From: a virus
Strand: one strand, 5' to 3'
DNA: 64,000 bases
Virus record (IMG/VR): IMGVR_UViG_3300046542_000312
Span: 1 to 64,000 of that record
Shown: piece by piece, positions 1-8,895 of the stretch
How the letters are laid out: each line of letters begins with the position of its first letter
Numbering within the stretch: position 1 is the first letter of the stretch
Program-made: the position numbers and the translations under genes
Notes under the pieces: model-generated
Database searches by the model: none
Told to the model about the DNA's origin: nothing
Seen by the model: the letters and a program-made list of their open reading frames with translations, nothing else

Positions 1-99
1 TTCCGCCTGCTTCATCCACGCGTCCATCGACGCAGCGTCCTTGAAGCGCTCTTCGTCCGTGATCGGTCCTGAGACCACTGCATCAGCTACGTCAGTCAT
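1..99 (-). CDS. Truncated gene, possible scaffolding protein
   Basis: Only the first 33 codons are inside the window; the gene runs off the left edge. The ATG is at 97-99 on the minus strand. The visible N-terminus is acidic and hydrophilic (begins MTDVADAVVSG). It lies just downstream of the GroES-like gene and portal. In many podoviruses the scaffolding gene sits between portal and major capsid, and the capsid cluster lies at the right edge of this window, so scaffold is a positional guess only. Confidence 0.5.
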   Translation of the reverse strand, partial: MTDVADAVVSGPITDEERFKDAASMDAWMKQAE

Positions 100-110
100 G
101 ACCTATCTCC

Positions 111-506
111 TCAGACCTTCGCCACGGCGTTCGGGCCACTGACCCTTGCGTCCGGCGTGTCATCGTTGATCACCCTGAATTCCCACTTGCCGAGCTTGAA
201 GTTCCGGCCTGCGTAGGCTTTCAGGAGAACCCAGTCGCCGACGTCGAACGTCGGACCATTCGGGAACTTCTTCTCGTCGTCGAAAGCATCTTCGCCGAGG
301 CTCACTACGAGCGCGACTTCTGATGTTTCACGTTCCGCCTGCTGCGTACCGGACGAGAGGAAGATTCCTCCGTTCGTCTTCTCGACAACATTCGGGATGA
401 CTGCCAGAACCCTGAAACGCAGAGGGATCGGAAGTTCCAATCCGTCGGCTTTCAAGGATTCGATGACACCTTCTACGGTGAGATCCTCGAACCTGATATT
501 CGCCAT
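111..506 (-). CDS. GroES-like co-chaperonin domain protein
   Basis: Protein of 131 residues; the ATG at 506 is chosen because it begins MANIRFEDL and upstream codons look non-coding. The middle reads as a GroES-type beta-barrel: an N-terminal strand RVLAVIP, a GGIFLSS segment followed by ER, then GPTFDVGDWVL, matching the usual K..GGI.L..ER and GD.V pattern of Cpn10 folds. Phages use such proteins with host GroEL to fold capsid protein; placement between portal and head genes fits that. The N-terminal 25 residues are extra. Family assignment is by motif only. Confidence 0.55.
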   Translation of the reverse strand: MANIRFEDLTVEGVIESLKADGLELPIPLRFRVLAVIPNVVEKTNGGIFLSSGTQQAERETSEVALVVSLGEDAFDDEKKFPNGPTFDVGDWVLLKAYAGRNFKLGKWEFRVINDDTPDARVSGPNAVAKV

Positions 507-637
507 GTCTGTTTCCTCGCTGTGTGGTCTCACGGAGCAAGCCGTGCCTTGTAGTCGCCATAGATTCAGGCCCATCGGCCCTTGTCTATGTTCAGACTCT
601 CATGCCGATTTATTTTTTCAAATACCCCTCCAAGGAC

Positions 638-856
638 TCAATCCGAATCCTTGTTGTCGACCGTGAAGGCGTCCATGATCATGCTCTTCGTCTCCCGGAA
701 GGCGGTGATGTAGCCGCACATCCCCTTGTATTCGCCCTCGTTCAGGTCTCCCTTGAGGAGAGCCTCCGTGCGGTCGTCGACGTATTCGTCGAGCAGGGAG
801 CAGATCTTCTCCAGCGTCCTGCCCACGTCCAGCTCGGGCCTAAGGATTCGTCCCAT
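638..856 (-). CDS. Small protein of unknown function between portal and GroES-like gene
   Basis: A 72-residue, charged, probably helical protein (begins MGRILRPELD). Its start at 856 lies 1 bp from the portal stop at 858, so the two are probably translationally coupled. No family recognised. It is probably a head-assembly accessory by location only. The last codons carry an AAGGANTC octamer pair (632-652). Confidence 0.6.
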   Translation of the reverse strand: MGRILRPELDVGRTLEKICSLLDEYVDDRTEALLKGDLNEGEYKGMCGYITAFRETKSMIMDAFTVDNKDSD

Positions 857-857
857 G

Positions 858-3341
858 TCATTCTCCTCCGTTCATGTTCGACTGCTCGATCTGGGCGGCC
901 GTTCTCGCCAGATCGCCCAGAGCCTTTCCTGCCGCCACCCGGTTACTCGCCTCCTGGGCATCCTGCGCCTGGTCGTTCTGAGCCGCGGCGATGATGAGCT
1001 GGGTGGAGTTGCTCTGGTCGGCCTTGTCGGCGTCGGCGGCCATCTGCTCGCGCTTGAGCTGGGCGTTCTGCTGACGGGTGGCTGCCTTGTCCTGCGCGTC
1101 CATCATCACCTTGCGCTCCTTGATGTCGAGCTCTCGGGTCTGGTTCTGGACGATCGGGTCGTTTGCGGCGGCCTGAGCGGCCTGAGCCTGCTGTTCAAGC
1201 GTGTTCTTCTGGAGCAGCTTGTCGGCTGCCGCGCGGACGACTCCGGACAGACGGTTCTCGACTTCCGGCGGGAACTCTTCTCCGAAGTTCGGAAGCTCGA
1301 CGCCAGCCATCCTCGACATCTCCGCACGGTATGCGTAGGCAAGATGCTCGGCGAGGTGGGCCTCCATCGTCGCCATCATGGATCCGGCATTCGGGGACTG
1401 GCCGACCATCGCCTTCAGCTTCGGGTCGTTCATGAACGCCTGATGAACGGCGATGTGTGCCTCGTGGTCCTGATGCGGGAACACCTTGATCGGCTTCTGC
1501 ATGAGAACCGACATGTTCTCGCTCATCGGATCCTGCGGCTTCACGTCGTCGATCTTGAGCATCTTGTCGGCGTCCTGAACGCCCATCAGCTCGAGACCCT
1601 GCTTGTGCAAGAGCTGCATGTCGTACATTTGTGGAGCGGACTGAGCCTGCTGCATCACGCCCTGGTGACGGAGCATGCGCATTCCCATCGTCGACAAGTT
1701 AGGATCCGCCACCGGGAAGATGTACTTCATCACCAGCGCGAAGTCGGCCTGACGGTTCGCATCCTTGATGTCCTCGTAGTCGTATTCCGGCCCCATGAAC
1801 TCCTGGATGACCAGAGCCACGAGACGGAGCTTCTTCTGCATCGCTTCAAGGATTCGCTGATGAGTCGCGGACTCGATCTTCACCTGCTGCTCGATGAGCG
1901 CCATGACGGTGCCCACAGGAACCTCGCCGGAGACGGCCTTGGAGTCGATGTCCGGGATGGATGCGAGACGGCGCGCGTCCTCGACCAGCGTTCCCATGAG
2001 TGCTAGGTGCGTCTGACTGACTTCCTTGGTCGGCATCATGTAGATCGAGTCGGCGATCTTCTGCGTGGTCGTGGAGACATCGCGCAGTTCTCCGGGGCGT
2101 ACGGGGCTGTCGTCTCCTTCCCAGCGGAGCTGCTTGGATTTGAAGCCGGCCGGAACCGCATTCATCGTTCCGAGGTCGACGGCCTGGCGGAGCATCTTCG
2201 TGGCCGCGTCGGCATTGCCGCCGATGGTGTGCATCAGTCCTAGTCCGTAAGGACTCGTCAGCGACGGCAGATACGGGAAGCCGACAAAATACTCGATGCG
2301 CTTCATCGTGTCGTCTTCCTCGCGCCAGTTGCGGCGGAAGCCGAGCATCTGCTCCGAACCCTTGTCGATGGTCACGACGAACGGACGCAGCGGAGGACGG
2401 TCTTCCGTGTCTCCGGGCAGGTCGATGTCCAGCTCGATGTGATACTCGAGGATCTCGTAGGTGCCGTCGTTGGTGCGGGTCTTCTCGACGCCTTCCTTCG
2501 CACGCTCCCATTCACGCGCAGTATCGGTCGTGGTGGAGAGCGGAGGCTGGCCGAGGTCGACCTTCTTGTAATAGCCCGAGTGGAAGTCTTTCTTCAGCTC
2601 GTTCTCGGTCTTGTCGATGATGTGGATGATGCGGCTCGCATCGTCGATGCAGGTGGCACCGGACGGCAGGAGAACCTTGTCGGCCGGAATGCACTTGGCC
2701 TTGGGCACGCGGTTCTGGCTGTCATAGTAGATCTTCTCGATCCCGATGCCCGACATGCCGCAGCGCAGGAACGTCTGCTCGGCCTCGGCGCGCGCTCCAG
2801 GCATCTTCTGCGTCAACTGGTAGTTCAGTTCGTTGCCGACGCGCATGGCGGCCGCGGTGATCTCCGGGTTCTCACGACCCATGATCTTCGTCTTGGCAGG
2901 GCCAGCGGGCGGCCAGACGGCGGTCGCGACCTGCGCCTGGTAGCGGAGCACGGATTCGTTGAAGATCGAGTGCACGGTACCGCAGGCGTTCGGCCACGGC
3001 ACGGACTTCTGCTCCTTGGCGAGACCGAGCAGGGTGACGGCCTCCTTGTACTGGGTGAGCCACGTCTGGCGCGCCTGGTCATCCTCATCGAACTTGGCGA
3101 GCAGGTCGTTGATCGTCTCGGCCTTCACCTTGTCGTCGATGTGGTCGACGAGGTTCGCATCGAACGCCGGAGGAAGCATCGCCTCGACCAGTGCGTCAAC
3201 GATCGCCATCACGTCGCCGGATTCCATGTCCACGTCGAAGGAATCGGGTTCCGGGGCACTATCATCAACGACGACGTCGATCATCAGTCCACCGTCCCTG
3301 CTTGCAACCGGGTCGCCGCCTCTGTCGAAAATTTCCGCCAT
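858..3341 (-). CDS. Portal protein
   Basis: 827 residues. It forms the dodecameric ring at the capsid vertex through which DNA is packaged and ejected. The central region has portal-like features: a clip/stem region around FPYLPSLTSPYGLGL followed by a conserved block DARRLASIPDID and a long helix IEQQVKIESATHQRI. The C-terminal 150 residues are Ala/Gln-rich and probably coiled coil (NTLEQQAQAAQAAAND), a barrel/tunnel-like extension. The ATG at 3341 is preceded by a purine-rich AAAGGACGGG. It lies 14 bp from the large terminase stop; portal next to TerL is standard phage order. Confidence 0.85.
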   Translation of the reverse strand: MAEIFDRGGDPVASRDGGLMIDVVVDDSAPEPDSFDVDMESGDVMAIVDALVEAMLPPAFDANLVDHIDDKVKAETINDLLAKFDEDDQARQTWLTQYKEAVTLLGLAKEQKSVPWPNACGTVHSIFNESVLRYQAQVATAVWPPAGPAKTKIMGRENPEITAAAMRVGNELNYQLTQKMPGARAEAEQTFLRCGMSGIGIEKIYYDSQNRVPKAKCIPADKVLLPSGATCIDDASRIIHIIDKTENELKKDFHSGYYKKVDLGQPPLSTTTDTAREWERAKEGVEKTRTNDGTYEILEYHIELDIDLPGDTEDRPPLRPFVVTIDKGSEQMLGFRRNWREEDDTMKRIEYFVGFPYLPSLTSPYGLGLMHTIGGNADAATKMLRQAVDLGTMNAVPAGFKSKQLRWEGDDSPVRPGELRDVSTTTQKIADSIYMMPTKEVSQTHLALMGTLVEDARRLASIPDIDSKAVSGEVPVGTVMALIEQQVKIESATHQRILEAMQKKLRLVALVIQEFMGPEYDYEDIKDANRQADFALVMKYIFPVADPNLSTMGMRMLRHQGVMQQAQSAPQMYDMQLLHKQGLELMGVQDADKMLKIDDVKPQDPMSENMSVLMQKPIKVFPHQDHEAHIAVHQAFMNDPKLKAMVGQSPNAGSMMATMEAHLAEHLAYAYRAEMSRMAGVELPNFGEEFPPEVENRLSGVVRAAADKLLQKNTLEQQAQAAQAAANDPIVQNQTRELDIKERKVMMDAQDKAATRQQNAQLKREQMAADADKADQSNSTQLIIAAAQNDQAQDAQEASNRVAAGKALGDLARTAAQIEQSNMNGGE

Positions 3342-3355
3342 AATCCCGTCCTTTG

Positions 3356-4921
3356 TCAGTAATAAGCGACAGCGTCGCGAGGTTTCTTCTCTTCGTCGGG
3401 GTTTCCACCCCAGCGATCGTTCTCAGTGCCGATGAGCATTCCGTCGCGCATGTGGGCAAGCGCCTGGCTCATCGTATCGGTCAAGTCGTCCGTCAGGCCG
3501 TGCGGGAATGCGGACACCTCCTCGATCATCTCCTGCGCGTACTGGTGGCTCCTGAAGCAGTACACGCGGCCTGATGCGAAGATGTCCGCGACGCGGTTGA
3601 CGCGGGCGATCTTGTTGCCGTCCGCTCTCGTCGGGTTGGTCGTCATGACGGGGATGTCCATGCTCGAGAGTTCGAATGAGAGCGGACGTCCGGCCGACTT
3701 GGTTTCCACCAGCACGAGATCGGGCTTATAGAGATCGTAAAGCTTCTTCGCCGTTATTTTAAGCTCCGGCCAGAGCATCTTCTTCGCATACGCGTCGATC
3801 AGGAATGCGGCATCCACCGACTTGTCCTTCTCGCGGTCGTACATCTCGAAAACGCCCCACGTACTGCACGCGGAAGGATTCGATTTCGCCCCGTCGGTAT
3901 CGGCGCAGTCCCAGCTCTGCATGATGAAGTGGAACTTCGGATAGCCTCCGGGATTCATCGGGTTCTTGAACGGCCCCGGATTCCAGTCCTTCCACCACTC
4001 GTCCTTGATGATCGAGGCCTCGCCGGAGGTCGGCTTCTGGAGATAGGTCGCCGTCCAGGACTTGACGGTCAGCGAGGCCTTCTTCATTAGCATCGCCTGG
4101 AGCGTCCACATCTCAGGCCACAGGACTTCCGTGCCGTCCTCGTTCATCGCCGGGAATTCGATGACGCGCCAGTATTCGCCCGTCTCCTTGGCCTTCTCGA
4201 GGATGGAGGCCGTTAGGTCTCTCTGCGACCACCGGGTCATGACGAGGACGATGGCTGCGTCCGCCTGTTCGCGCTGACGGACACCGTTCTGGAACCAGCC
4301 GGCGGTCTTCTCGAACTCCTCCTCGGTGGTCTGCTCGGATGACGGGTCGTCGATGAGGATTAGGTTACCACCGTGGCCGGCGATGTTGGCTCCGGCACCC
4401 GCGGCGAAGTATTCCCCGGAGGCTGTCGTGTGCCACTGGCCGACGGCCTTCTTGTCCTTGCGGAGTTGGGTCTTCGGATAGATTGCCTGATATTCTGGTG
4501 ATCCGATCAGATCTCGCACCCACCCGCCGAACTGCGACACGAGGTCGTAGGTGTGGGAGATGTGCAGGATTTTCATGTTGGGGTTCTTCCCCATAAGCCA
4601 CGCTGGCAGGAGCCACGAGGTCATCTCGCTTTTCCCGTGGCGGGGAGGCATGTTGATGATCAGGCGCTTCAGCTTGCCGCTGGCGATGTCCTCGAACGCC
4701 TGAGCCATCTCGGCCAGATGGCGGCCCCACTTCATCTCCATCGGGAAGCGGGTCGTCCACATCTGCTTGGCGAAGTTCTCGAAGTGCTGGTCGCAGAGCT
4801 TGGCGTTGTTCCTGCGCGCCATCTCCGCGGCCATGCGGACGAGTTCCTTCTTCGTCTCGGCTGGGAGCAGAGCGAAGGCGTCTTCATCTTTGACGAGGTT
4901 CTGGAGCTGGACGAGATTCAA
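3356..4921 (-). CDS. terL: Terminase large subunit
   Basis: 521 residues; ATPase-nuclease motor for DNA packaging. Walker A at about residues 91-99 (MPPRHGKSE, the form usual in phage TerL) and Walker B at 187-193 (LILIDDP) followed by SS and EE. The C-terminal nuclease domain begins with the acidic strand QSWDCADTDG near residue 330. The start is a TTG at 4919-4921 with a strong AGGAGG a few bases upstream; no better ATG lies near the conserved N-terminus. The small subunit is not adjacent but about 11 kb away (15827-16783). Confidence 0.92.
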   Translation of the reverse strand: MNLVQLQNLVKDEDAFALLPAETKKELVRMAAEMARRNNAKLCDQHFENFAKQMWTTRFPMEMKWGRHLAEMAQAFEDIASGKLKRLIINMPPRHGKSEMTSWLLPAWLMGKNPNMKILHISHTYDLVSQFGGWVRDLIGSPEYQAIYPKTQLRKDKKAVGQWHTTASGEYFAAGAGANIAGHGGNLILIDDPSSEQTTEEEFEKTAGWFQNGVRQREQADAAIVLVMTRWSQRDLTASILEKAKETGEYWRVIEFPAMNEDGTEVLWPEMWTLQAMLMKKASLTVKSWTATYLQKPTSGEASIIKDEWWKDWNPGPFKNPMNPGGYPKFHFIMQSWDCADTDGAKSNPSACSTWGVFEMYDREKDKSVDAAFLIDAYAKKMLWPELKITAKKLYDLYKPDLVLVETKSAGRPLSFELSSMDIPVMTTNPTRADGNKIARVNRVADIFASGRVYCFRSHQYAQEMIEEVSAFPHGLTDDLTDTMSQALAHMRDGMLIGTENDRWGGNPDEEKKPRDAVAYY

Positions 4922-5060
4922 GATGCCTCCTGGGGCTTAAATGAATGCGGCCCAGCATCATGGCGAGTGATACTGAGCCGCTTTTTGCGGGGGAGGAAAC
5001 GGCCCGCATGATCACTCTGCGTGGCCTCGGAATTTTTTAGAATACCGCCTCCCGGAAACA

Positions 5061-5312
5061 TCAGAAGCTCAGGAAGCGGTCGGTCTTCTTGCTGGATAGC
5101 TTGAGGGAGCGGGCGCGGCCCTCGTTCCAGTCGACGAGGCCGAGAGTCTGAAGACGCCGGAGCCGCTTGTGGACGGCCACCCTGGAGACGCCGAGATCGG
5201 CGCTGAGTTCGGACAGAAGGGGTGCCACCCCCTCTACGGACATGCGGGCCCTGACGGCTTCGAGCGTCGCCTTCAAGACTGGAGTCCAGCTTGGCGTACG
5301 TTCAGTTTCCAT
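5061..5312 (-). CDS. Winged-helix DNA-binding protein (LexA/MarR-like HTH)
   Basis: About 83 residues. Residues 27-65 form a helix-turn-helix (LLSELSADLGVSRVAVHKRLRRLQTLGLV) followed by a wing, as in LexA N-terminal or Lrp/MarR small domains; there is no effector domain. Two tandem ATG codons (5315 and 5312) follow GGGAGGAA; the second has the better spacing. A perfect TTAA-N7-TTAA box sits 39 bp upstream (5351-5365), so transcription may respond to host CtrA. It is probably a phage transcription regulator; its target is unknown. Confidence 0.65.
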   Translation of the reverse strand: METERTPSWTPVLKATLEAVRARMSVEGVAPLLSELSADLGVSRVAVHKRLRRLQTLGLVDWNEGRARSLKLSSKKTDRFLSF

Positions 5313-5350
5313 CATTTCCTCCCGTGAATTCGTGACAGGCCCATCGGCCG

Positions 5351-5365
5351 TTAAGCCAACGTTAA
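5351..5365. promoter_or_regulatory. CtrA-type box TTAA-N7-TTAA
   Basis: Exact TTAAGCCAACGTTAA. The spacing of seven bases matches the known CtrA consensus of alphaproteobacteria. It lies 39 bp upstream of the winged-helix gene start. Confidence 0.6.
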
Positions 5366-5908
5366 TGTCGATTTCGGGAAAGGTGCAAACATGGCCGGAT
5401 CCGCCGGCAGCAAAACCACTTTCTGGTCTGATCGTACCCGGATCTGGATCGCTTATCTCGGGCTAGGTGGCGAAAGATATGGGTCGGGGACTCCGGCATG
5501 GGGCGGTGATGCGAAATCACGCCGTGGAGCCTTCCGGGTTCCCGCTGGGGTGCGGCGCGTCCGGAACGCCAGCTATCGCAGCCGGCTGCCTGTGCCTGGC
5601 GAAGGATTCGATCCTTCATGCCTACAGGCTTCCCTTCCTTGATATTGTGGTGCCGATTTCCGGGAATCAAGGACATCTTTCGGGTCTTGAAAGGCCTCGT
5701 CAGGGACGGGTATTTTCTTCGATTTTCGAAGCATGCCGTTAACCTGCACCGATTTTCGGGGTTTCGGATTCAATTCCGTTGTTCCCGTTTTCGTCTACCC
5801 ATTACTTTTTAGTTAAAAATCAAATATTTAGAGGTTTGAATCGGATTTCAAAAGGAATTAAACATATCCCTTGGGGAGATAAAGACGTATCCCCAGGGGA
5901 TATGAAAT
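5366..5908. other. Long intergenic region with a GC-rich structured block
   Basis: About 540 bp without a convincing gene between the AT-hook protein and the winged-helix gene. From 5500 to 5640 it is dense in self-complementary segments: GGTGAT-GCGAA-ATCAC, GGCG...CGCC and the 12-bp palindrome GCAGCCGGCTGC, then a T-arm-like GAAGGATCGAATCCTTC on the minus strand. Acceptor pairing for a tRNA is absent. It could be a structured RNA or a packaging/recombination site. The last 100 bp are AT-rich. Confidence 0.45.
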
Positions 5909-6250
5909 TCAGGACTCGTAGATCTCCCTCAGATAGGCTCCCACGCGCTTCTTGAAGTCGAGCTTTGCGCCGGGTCTCTGTCGCTGGAGTTCGCTTGCGG
6001 CACCCTCCATGATCGACCGGAGCGTCGAATCTATCATCGAATACGGCGTCCGGATGGCGAGCGCCTGGACGTACCGATGAGAGATCTCCTCGGCGAAGGC
6101 GCGTGCGATGTCATGGTCGGTCGGGTTGCCGATGGCGAGCTGCTTCTGGCGGTACCGTCGGCGGGCGGCCGAGGCGGCAGTCTCCTCCTTGTGGGTGTGC
6201 TTCTTGGCCGGGCGACCGCGCTTGGCGGGCTTCTTCTTCTCTTCTGCCAT
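5909..6250 (-). CDS. Basic protein with N-terminal AT-hook-like motif
   Basis: 113 residues. The N-terminus is lysine-rich with KRGRPAKK, a GRP core typical of AT-hook minor-groove binders, followed by an Arg/Lys-rich helix (AASAARRRYRQKQ) and a helical C-terminal half ending REIYES. It is probably a small DNA-binding protein. A GRP motif also occurs at the start of the neighbouring metallophosphoesterase. No family recognised. Confidence 0.6.
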   Translation of the reverse strand: MAEEKKKPAKRGRPAKKHTHKEETAASAARRRYRQKQLAIGNPTDHDIARAFAEEISHRYVQALAIRTPYSMIDSTLRSIMEGAASELQRQRPGAKLDFKKRVGAYLREIYES

Positions 6251-6326
6251 GAATTAATCTCCCTAAGTGATACGTTGGCGCTGTCTGAAACCCTTGATCT
6301 GCGGGCCTTTCCGGACAAATAGGAGG

Positions 6327-6340
6327 TTAACGGCAGTTAA
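6327..6340. promoter_or_regulatory. Degenerate CtrA-like box (N6 spacing)
   Basis: TTAACGGCAGTTAA: two TTAA half sites separated by six rather than seven bases, followed by the CCGCCGGCGG segment also seen at other phage promoters here. It lies 77 bp upstream of the 5909-6250 gene. Spacing departs from the CtrA consensus, so binding is uncertain. Confidence 0.35.
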
Positions 6341-6510
6341 CGCCCGACGCAAACCGCCGGCGGGATTGTGTTTCTACCAAAAGGCGTTTAGGAGTGCCTC
6401 TTTCAACAAGGGATTGAACGTGACGAAAACCGCATACAAGGATTCCGCCATGGTGCTTGCCGGAGTTTTCCTGTGCTTCGGCATCACCTGCGCCGTGGGC
6501 GCACTTGTCC

Positions 6511-6548
6511 GGCACCAGCCACACACCCCATCAGAGGTGGCTGGTGCC
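6511..6548. terminator. Strong inverted repeat after the metallophosphoesterase gene
   Basis: Twelve-bp perfect arms GGCACCAGCCAC (6511-6522) and GTGGCTGGTGCC (6537-6548) with a 14-nt loop, located just past the end of the minus-strand gene that stops at 6568. There is no clear T-run after the stem on either strand, so it may be a pause or mRNA-stabilising hairpin rather than a classical terminator. Confidence 0.5.
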
Positions 6549-6567
6549 GGATTGAGAAGGACGTGCA

Positions 6568-8256
6568 CTAAGCCCGTTTGCGACGGTCCTGTGTCACGTT
6601 CTTACGCGGGACGGGCCGTGTTGAAGTCGTCTTCCGAACCCGTGTCCGCCGCATTTTCGTGGATCCGATGAGGCCTCCGTTACCCTTCTGGTCTCCAGTC
6701 GCCCGGAAACGTCCGTCCTCGGACAGACAGATGATGGTCCGCTTTCCGCCCTGGTACTGGAGGATGTGCGCGTGCGCCCATGTCGTCGGGCCTTTGTTGT
6801 ATCCCTGGTCGAGTTTGGCGGACACGCCAGCGACGTAGACTCCTTCGACGATTTTGGGGGTGTGGGTGTGGCCGGAAGATGTCTTCGGCCCCATCTTGCG
6901 GTACTGGTTCGGCGATCCGCGGGAGCCTCCAGTTCCGAGGTCGCCGTGCATTCCGCACTCAACGTCGTCGACGAGGAAGGATCCGCCGGATGGAACGAAG
7001 TAGATGTCCTCGTGAAGGCCGGCTGCGACCATGGCCTCCTCGACGACGTTGAATCCTTCCTCGCGGTCTCGGATGGCCTCGTGCCACCAGCTATTGAGGC
7101 GGTGCCAGTAGTAGGCATTCTGAACGTCGATCGCCCCGGAGAGATCCTTGAGCCACTTGGCGAGAGCCGTGTCGTGGTTGGATTCGACGACGACGGACTG
7201 GCACCACGGCCTGCGGCAGGCGTTCGCGAAGGATACGGCCTCGGTGACCTCGTCCTCGACGCTCTCGGATCCTGCGGCCACGACAAGCGCCATGGTGTGC
7301 GGATCCTTGATGTTGTGATGATTCCTTCTTCTGAAGTCGAGAGTGTCCTCGAAGAACTGATATTCCGGCTGGAGCCAGTCGAGGAGCGAGCTGGTCGACG
7401 TGACCTTGCGCTTCTTCATGTCATATCCCCACGTCGTCATGGCGACCACGGGTTCCATCATCTCATAGTGGATGTCACCCCACATGGCGGCGCGCAGCCT
7501 CGGGCCTTTCTCGATCTTTCCATTCTTGACGAGGATGTCGAAGTCCTGGAAGGAGCCGTCGGCATTGGCGTTGATGTGGCGGAAGAATACCTCGCCGTCG
7601 ATGTCGATCTCGATGATCAGGGCGGCGTATGTGTGATGAAAGAGAGCCTTGCGGCCTGAGGCGCGCGGCGTGTACGAGGGCTGTGTCACGCAGCCCGTGG
7701 AGTAGGCGAACCGGGGCGGCTGGCCCTGCATGCGCGGAATGCTCTCCAGAGCCACTCTGGCGTGCGGGATGACCACGTGCTGGCCCTTGTTGGCCGTCGT
7801 CCAGCCACCGAGGGGATTGGCTGTCGTGGGGAGCACGTTCGCGTCTCCGACCCACAGCAGGTCATCGGTGAGGTGTACGCGGTCGAAATCAAGGTAGGGA
7901 GCGAGTTCAGGGGCGTAGACGGCCGTGGCGGCCGCGTGGTCTTCGTACATGCCCACTTGATACGTGAAGGGGCCGACCTTGAACTGTGCGCCGATCTCTT
8001 CGGCGAAGACGACGAGGTTGTCGAAGAAGGGCTTGAAGACGGGGGTGTCGTCCTGGGCGGACGTCGTCACGAGGCGGTGGACGATCCCCTTGGGCAGTCT
8101 CGACCAGGTTTCCTGGATCTTCGAGAGGCGGACTGGCTTCTTCCTTTCCTTCTCTGCCTCCGGCGGGTTGGCGGTCGCCGGAAGCAGAGGGTCTTTTCTG
8201 GGCCTTCCGACCCTCCTTCTGCCGGGGGAGTCTGGATTCATTCTCGATGTGGTCAT
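6568..8256 (-). CDS. Metallophosphoesterase, T5 A1-like
   Basis: About 562 residues from the ATG at 8256 (a GTG at 8268 is an alternative). An N-terminal AT-hook-like motif (RRRVGRPRKDP) is followed by a calcineurin-like phosphoesterase domain with metal-binding motifs in order: MWGDIHYE, VESNHDTAL, ECGMHGDLG and SGHTHTPK. This order (GDxH, NHD, GxH, GHTH) marks the family. T5 pre-early protein A1, needed for second-step DNA transfer and host DNA degradation, belongs to the same superfamily; equivalence here is inference. The C-terminus is very basic (RRTRVRKTT), suggesting nucleic-acid contact. Confidence 0.7.
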   Translation of the reverse strand: MTTSRMNPDSPGRRRVGRPRKDPLLPATANPPEAEKERKKPVRLSKIQETWSRLPKGIVHRLVTTSAQDDTPVFKPFFDNLVVFAEEIGAQFKVGPFTYQVGMYEDHAAATAVYAPELAPYLDFDRVHLTDDLLWVGDANVLPTTANPLGGWTTANKGQHVVIPHARVALESIPRMQGQPPRFAYSTGCVTQPSYTPRASGRKALFHHTYAALIIEIDIDGEVFFRHINANADGSFQDFDILVKNGKIEKGPRLRAAMWGDIHYEMMEPVVAMTTWGYDMKKRKVTSTSSLLDWLQPEYQFFEDTLDFRRRNHHNIKDPHTMALVVAAGSESVEDEVTEAVSFANACRRPWCQSVVVESNHDTALAKWLKDLSGAIDVQNAYYWHRLNSWWHEAIRDREEGFNVVEEAMVAAGLHEDIYFVPSGGSFLVDDVECGMHGDLGTGGSRGSPNQYRKMGPKTSSGHTHTPKIVEGVYVAGVSAKLDQGYNKGPTTWAHAHILQYQGGKRTIICLSEDGRFRATGDQKGNGGLIGSTKMRRTRVRKTTSTRPVPRKNVTQDRRKRA

Positions 8257-8286
8257 GGCATATCTCACTTGGCGATGAGGGGGATT

Positions 8287-8895
8287 TTAGGAATTGGGAC
8301 TTCGCTTGTTGCGCTCCCTCCATCGGCGGTCAGCCAGGATGGCGTGCCTCGCACGGATACGGTTCCTATCTGCGATGGTGTGGCATCCGGCCAGATCTGC
8401 GAAGAGCGCGAGCACGGAATCGCTAAGGTTGTAAACAGGCCAAGGATCGCTGACGGCGAAGATCGGATTGATGCTGAACATCGGCCTGAAGTCGCGCTGG
8501 ACGTGGAGTTCGACGCCCTTGCGCGCCCACGCCGTGTCTGTGTCAGACTCCCATGCGTAGTGTGGCTTTGCGGTCACACGCTCCTGCATTTCTTCATATC
8601 CGCGGTGGATGACCCCGGCGTCGCCGACCTCGATCGTTCCGGTTCCATGCGTCACTGCATCCTCGTATGCCTTCTGCACGGCTTTCTCGCCATACATCAT
8701 CTCGGCCCACATCCGGTTGATGTAGCTCTTCGTGTGGCTGGTCCGGGGGCGGTCGAAACGGATTTCGAGCTTGCCGTTCTTCTCCGCATCGAGGACGTGC
8801 TGGAGAAGACTCTGCTGGAAGGGGTACAGCGTCGTCTTCTCCTCGAGGGAGTTCATGGTGGCCTTGGCGAATGCGAGCATGTCCGTGTCGGTCAT
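8287..8895 (-). CDS. Conserved phage protein of unknown function
   Basis: 202 residues from the ATG at 8895, which overlaps the stop of the NrdH gene (ATGA), so the two are probably coupled. The sequence is mixed alpha/beta (MTDTDMLAFAKATMNS at the start) with no recognised domain. The C-terminal 40 residues are Arg-rich (RNRIRARHAILADRRWRER). Coupling to a redoxin does not define its function. Confidence 0.6.
   Translation of the reverse strand: MTDTDMLAFAKATMNSLEEKTTLYPFQQSLLQHVLDAEKNGKLEIRFDRPRTSHTKSYINRMWAEMMYGEKAVQKAYEDAVTHGTGTIEVGDAGVIHRGYEEMQERVTAKPHYAWESDTDTAWARKGVELHVQRDFRPMFSINPIFAVSDPWPVYNLSDSVLALFADLAGCHTIADRNRIRARHAILADRRWRERNKRSPNS

Noticed and set aside
1855-1890. Hammerhead-like CTGATGAGTC on the plus strand within the portal gene
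   Set aside because: No GAAA follows the small hairpin and the segment is antisense to a coding region.
5560-5640. tRNA gene suggested by a T-arm-like GAAGG-ATCGAAT-CCTTC on the minus strand
   Set aside because: Position 54 is A, and no acceptor stem pairs with the following GCCAGGC at the right distance; no anticodon arm could be drawn.
6420-6671. Plus-strand GTG frame with a hydrophobic segment in the gap after 6351
   Set aside because: It has no ribosome-binding site, runs 104 bp antisense into the metallophosphoesterase gene and stands alone among minus-strand genes.
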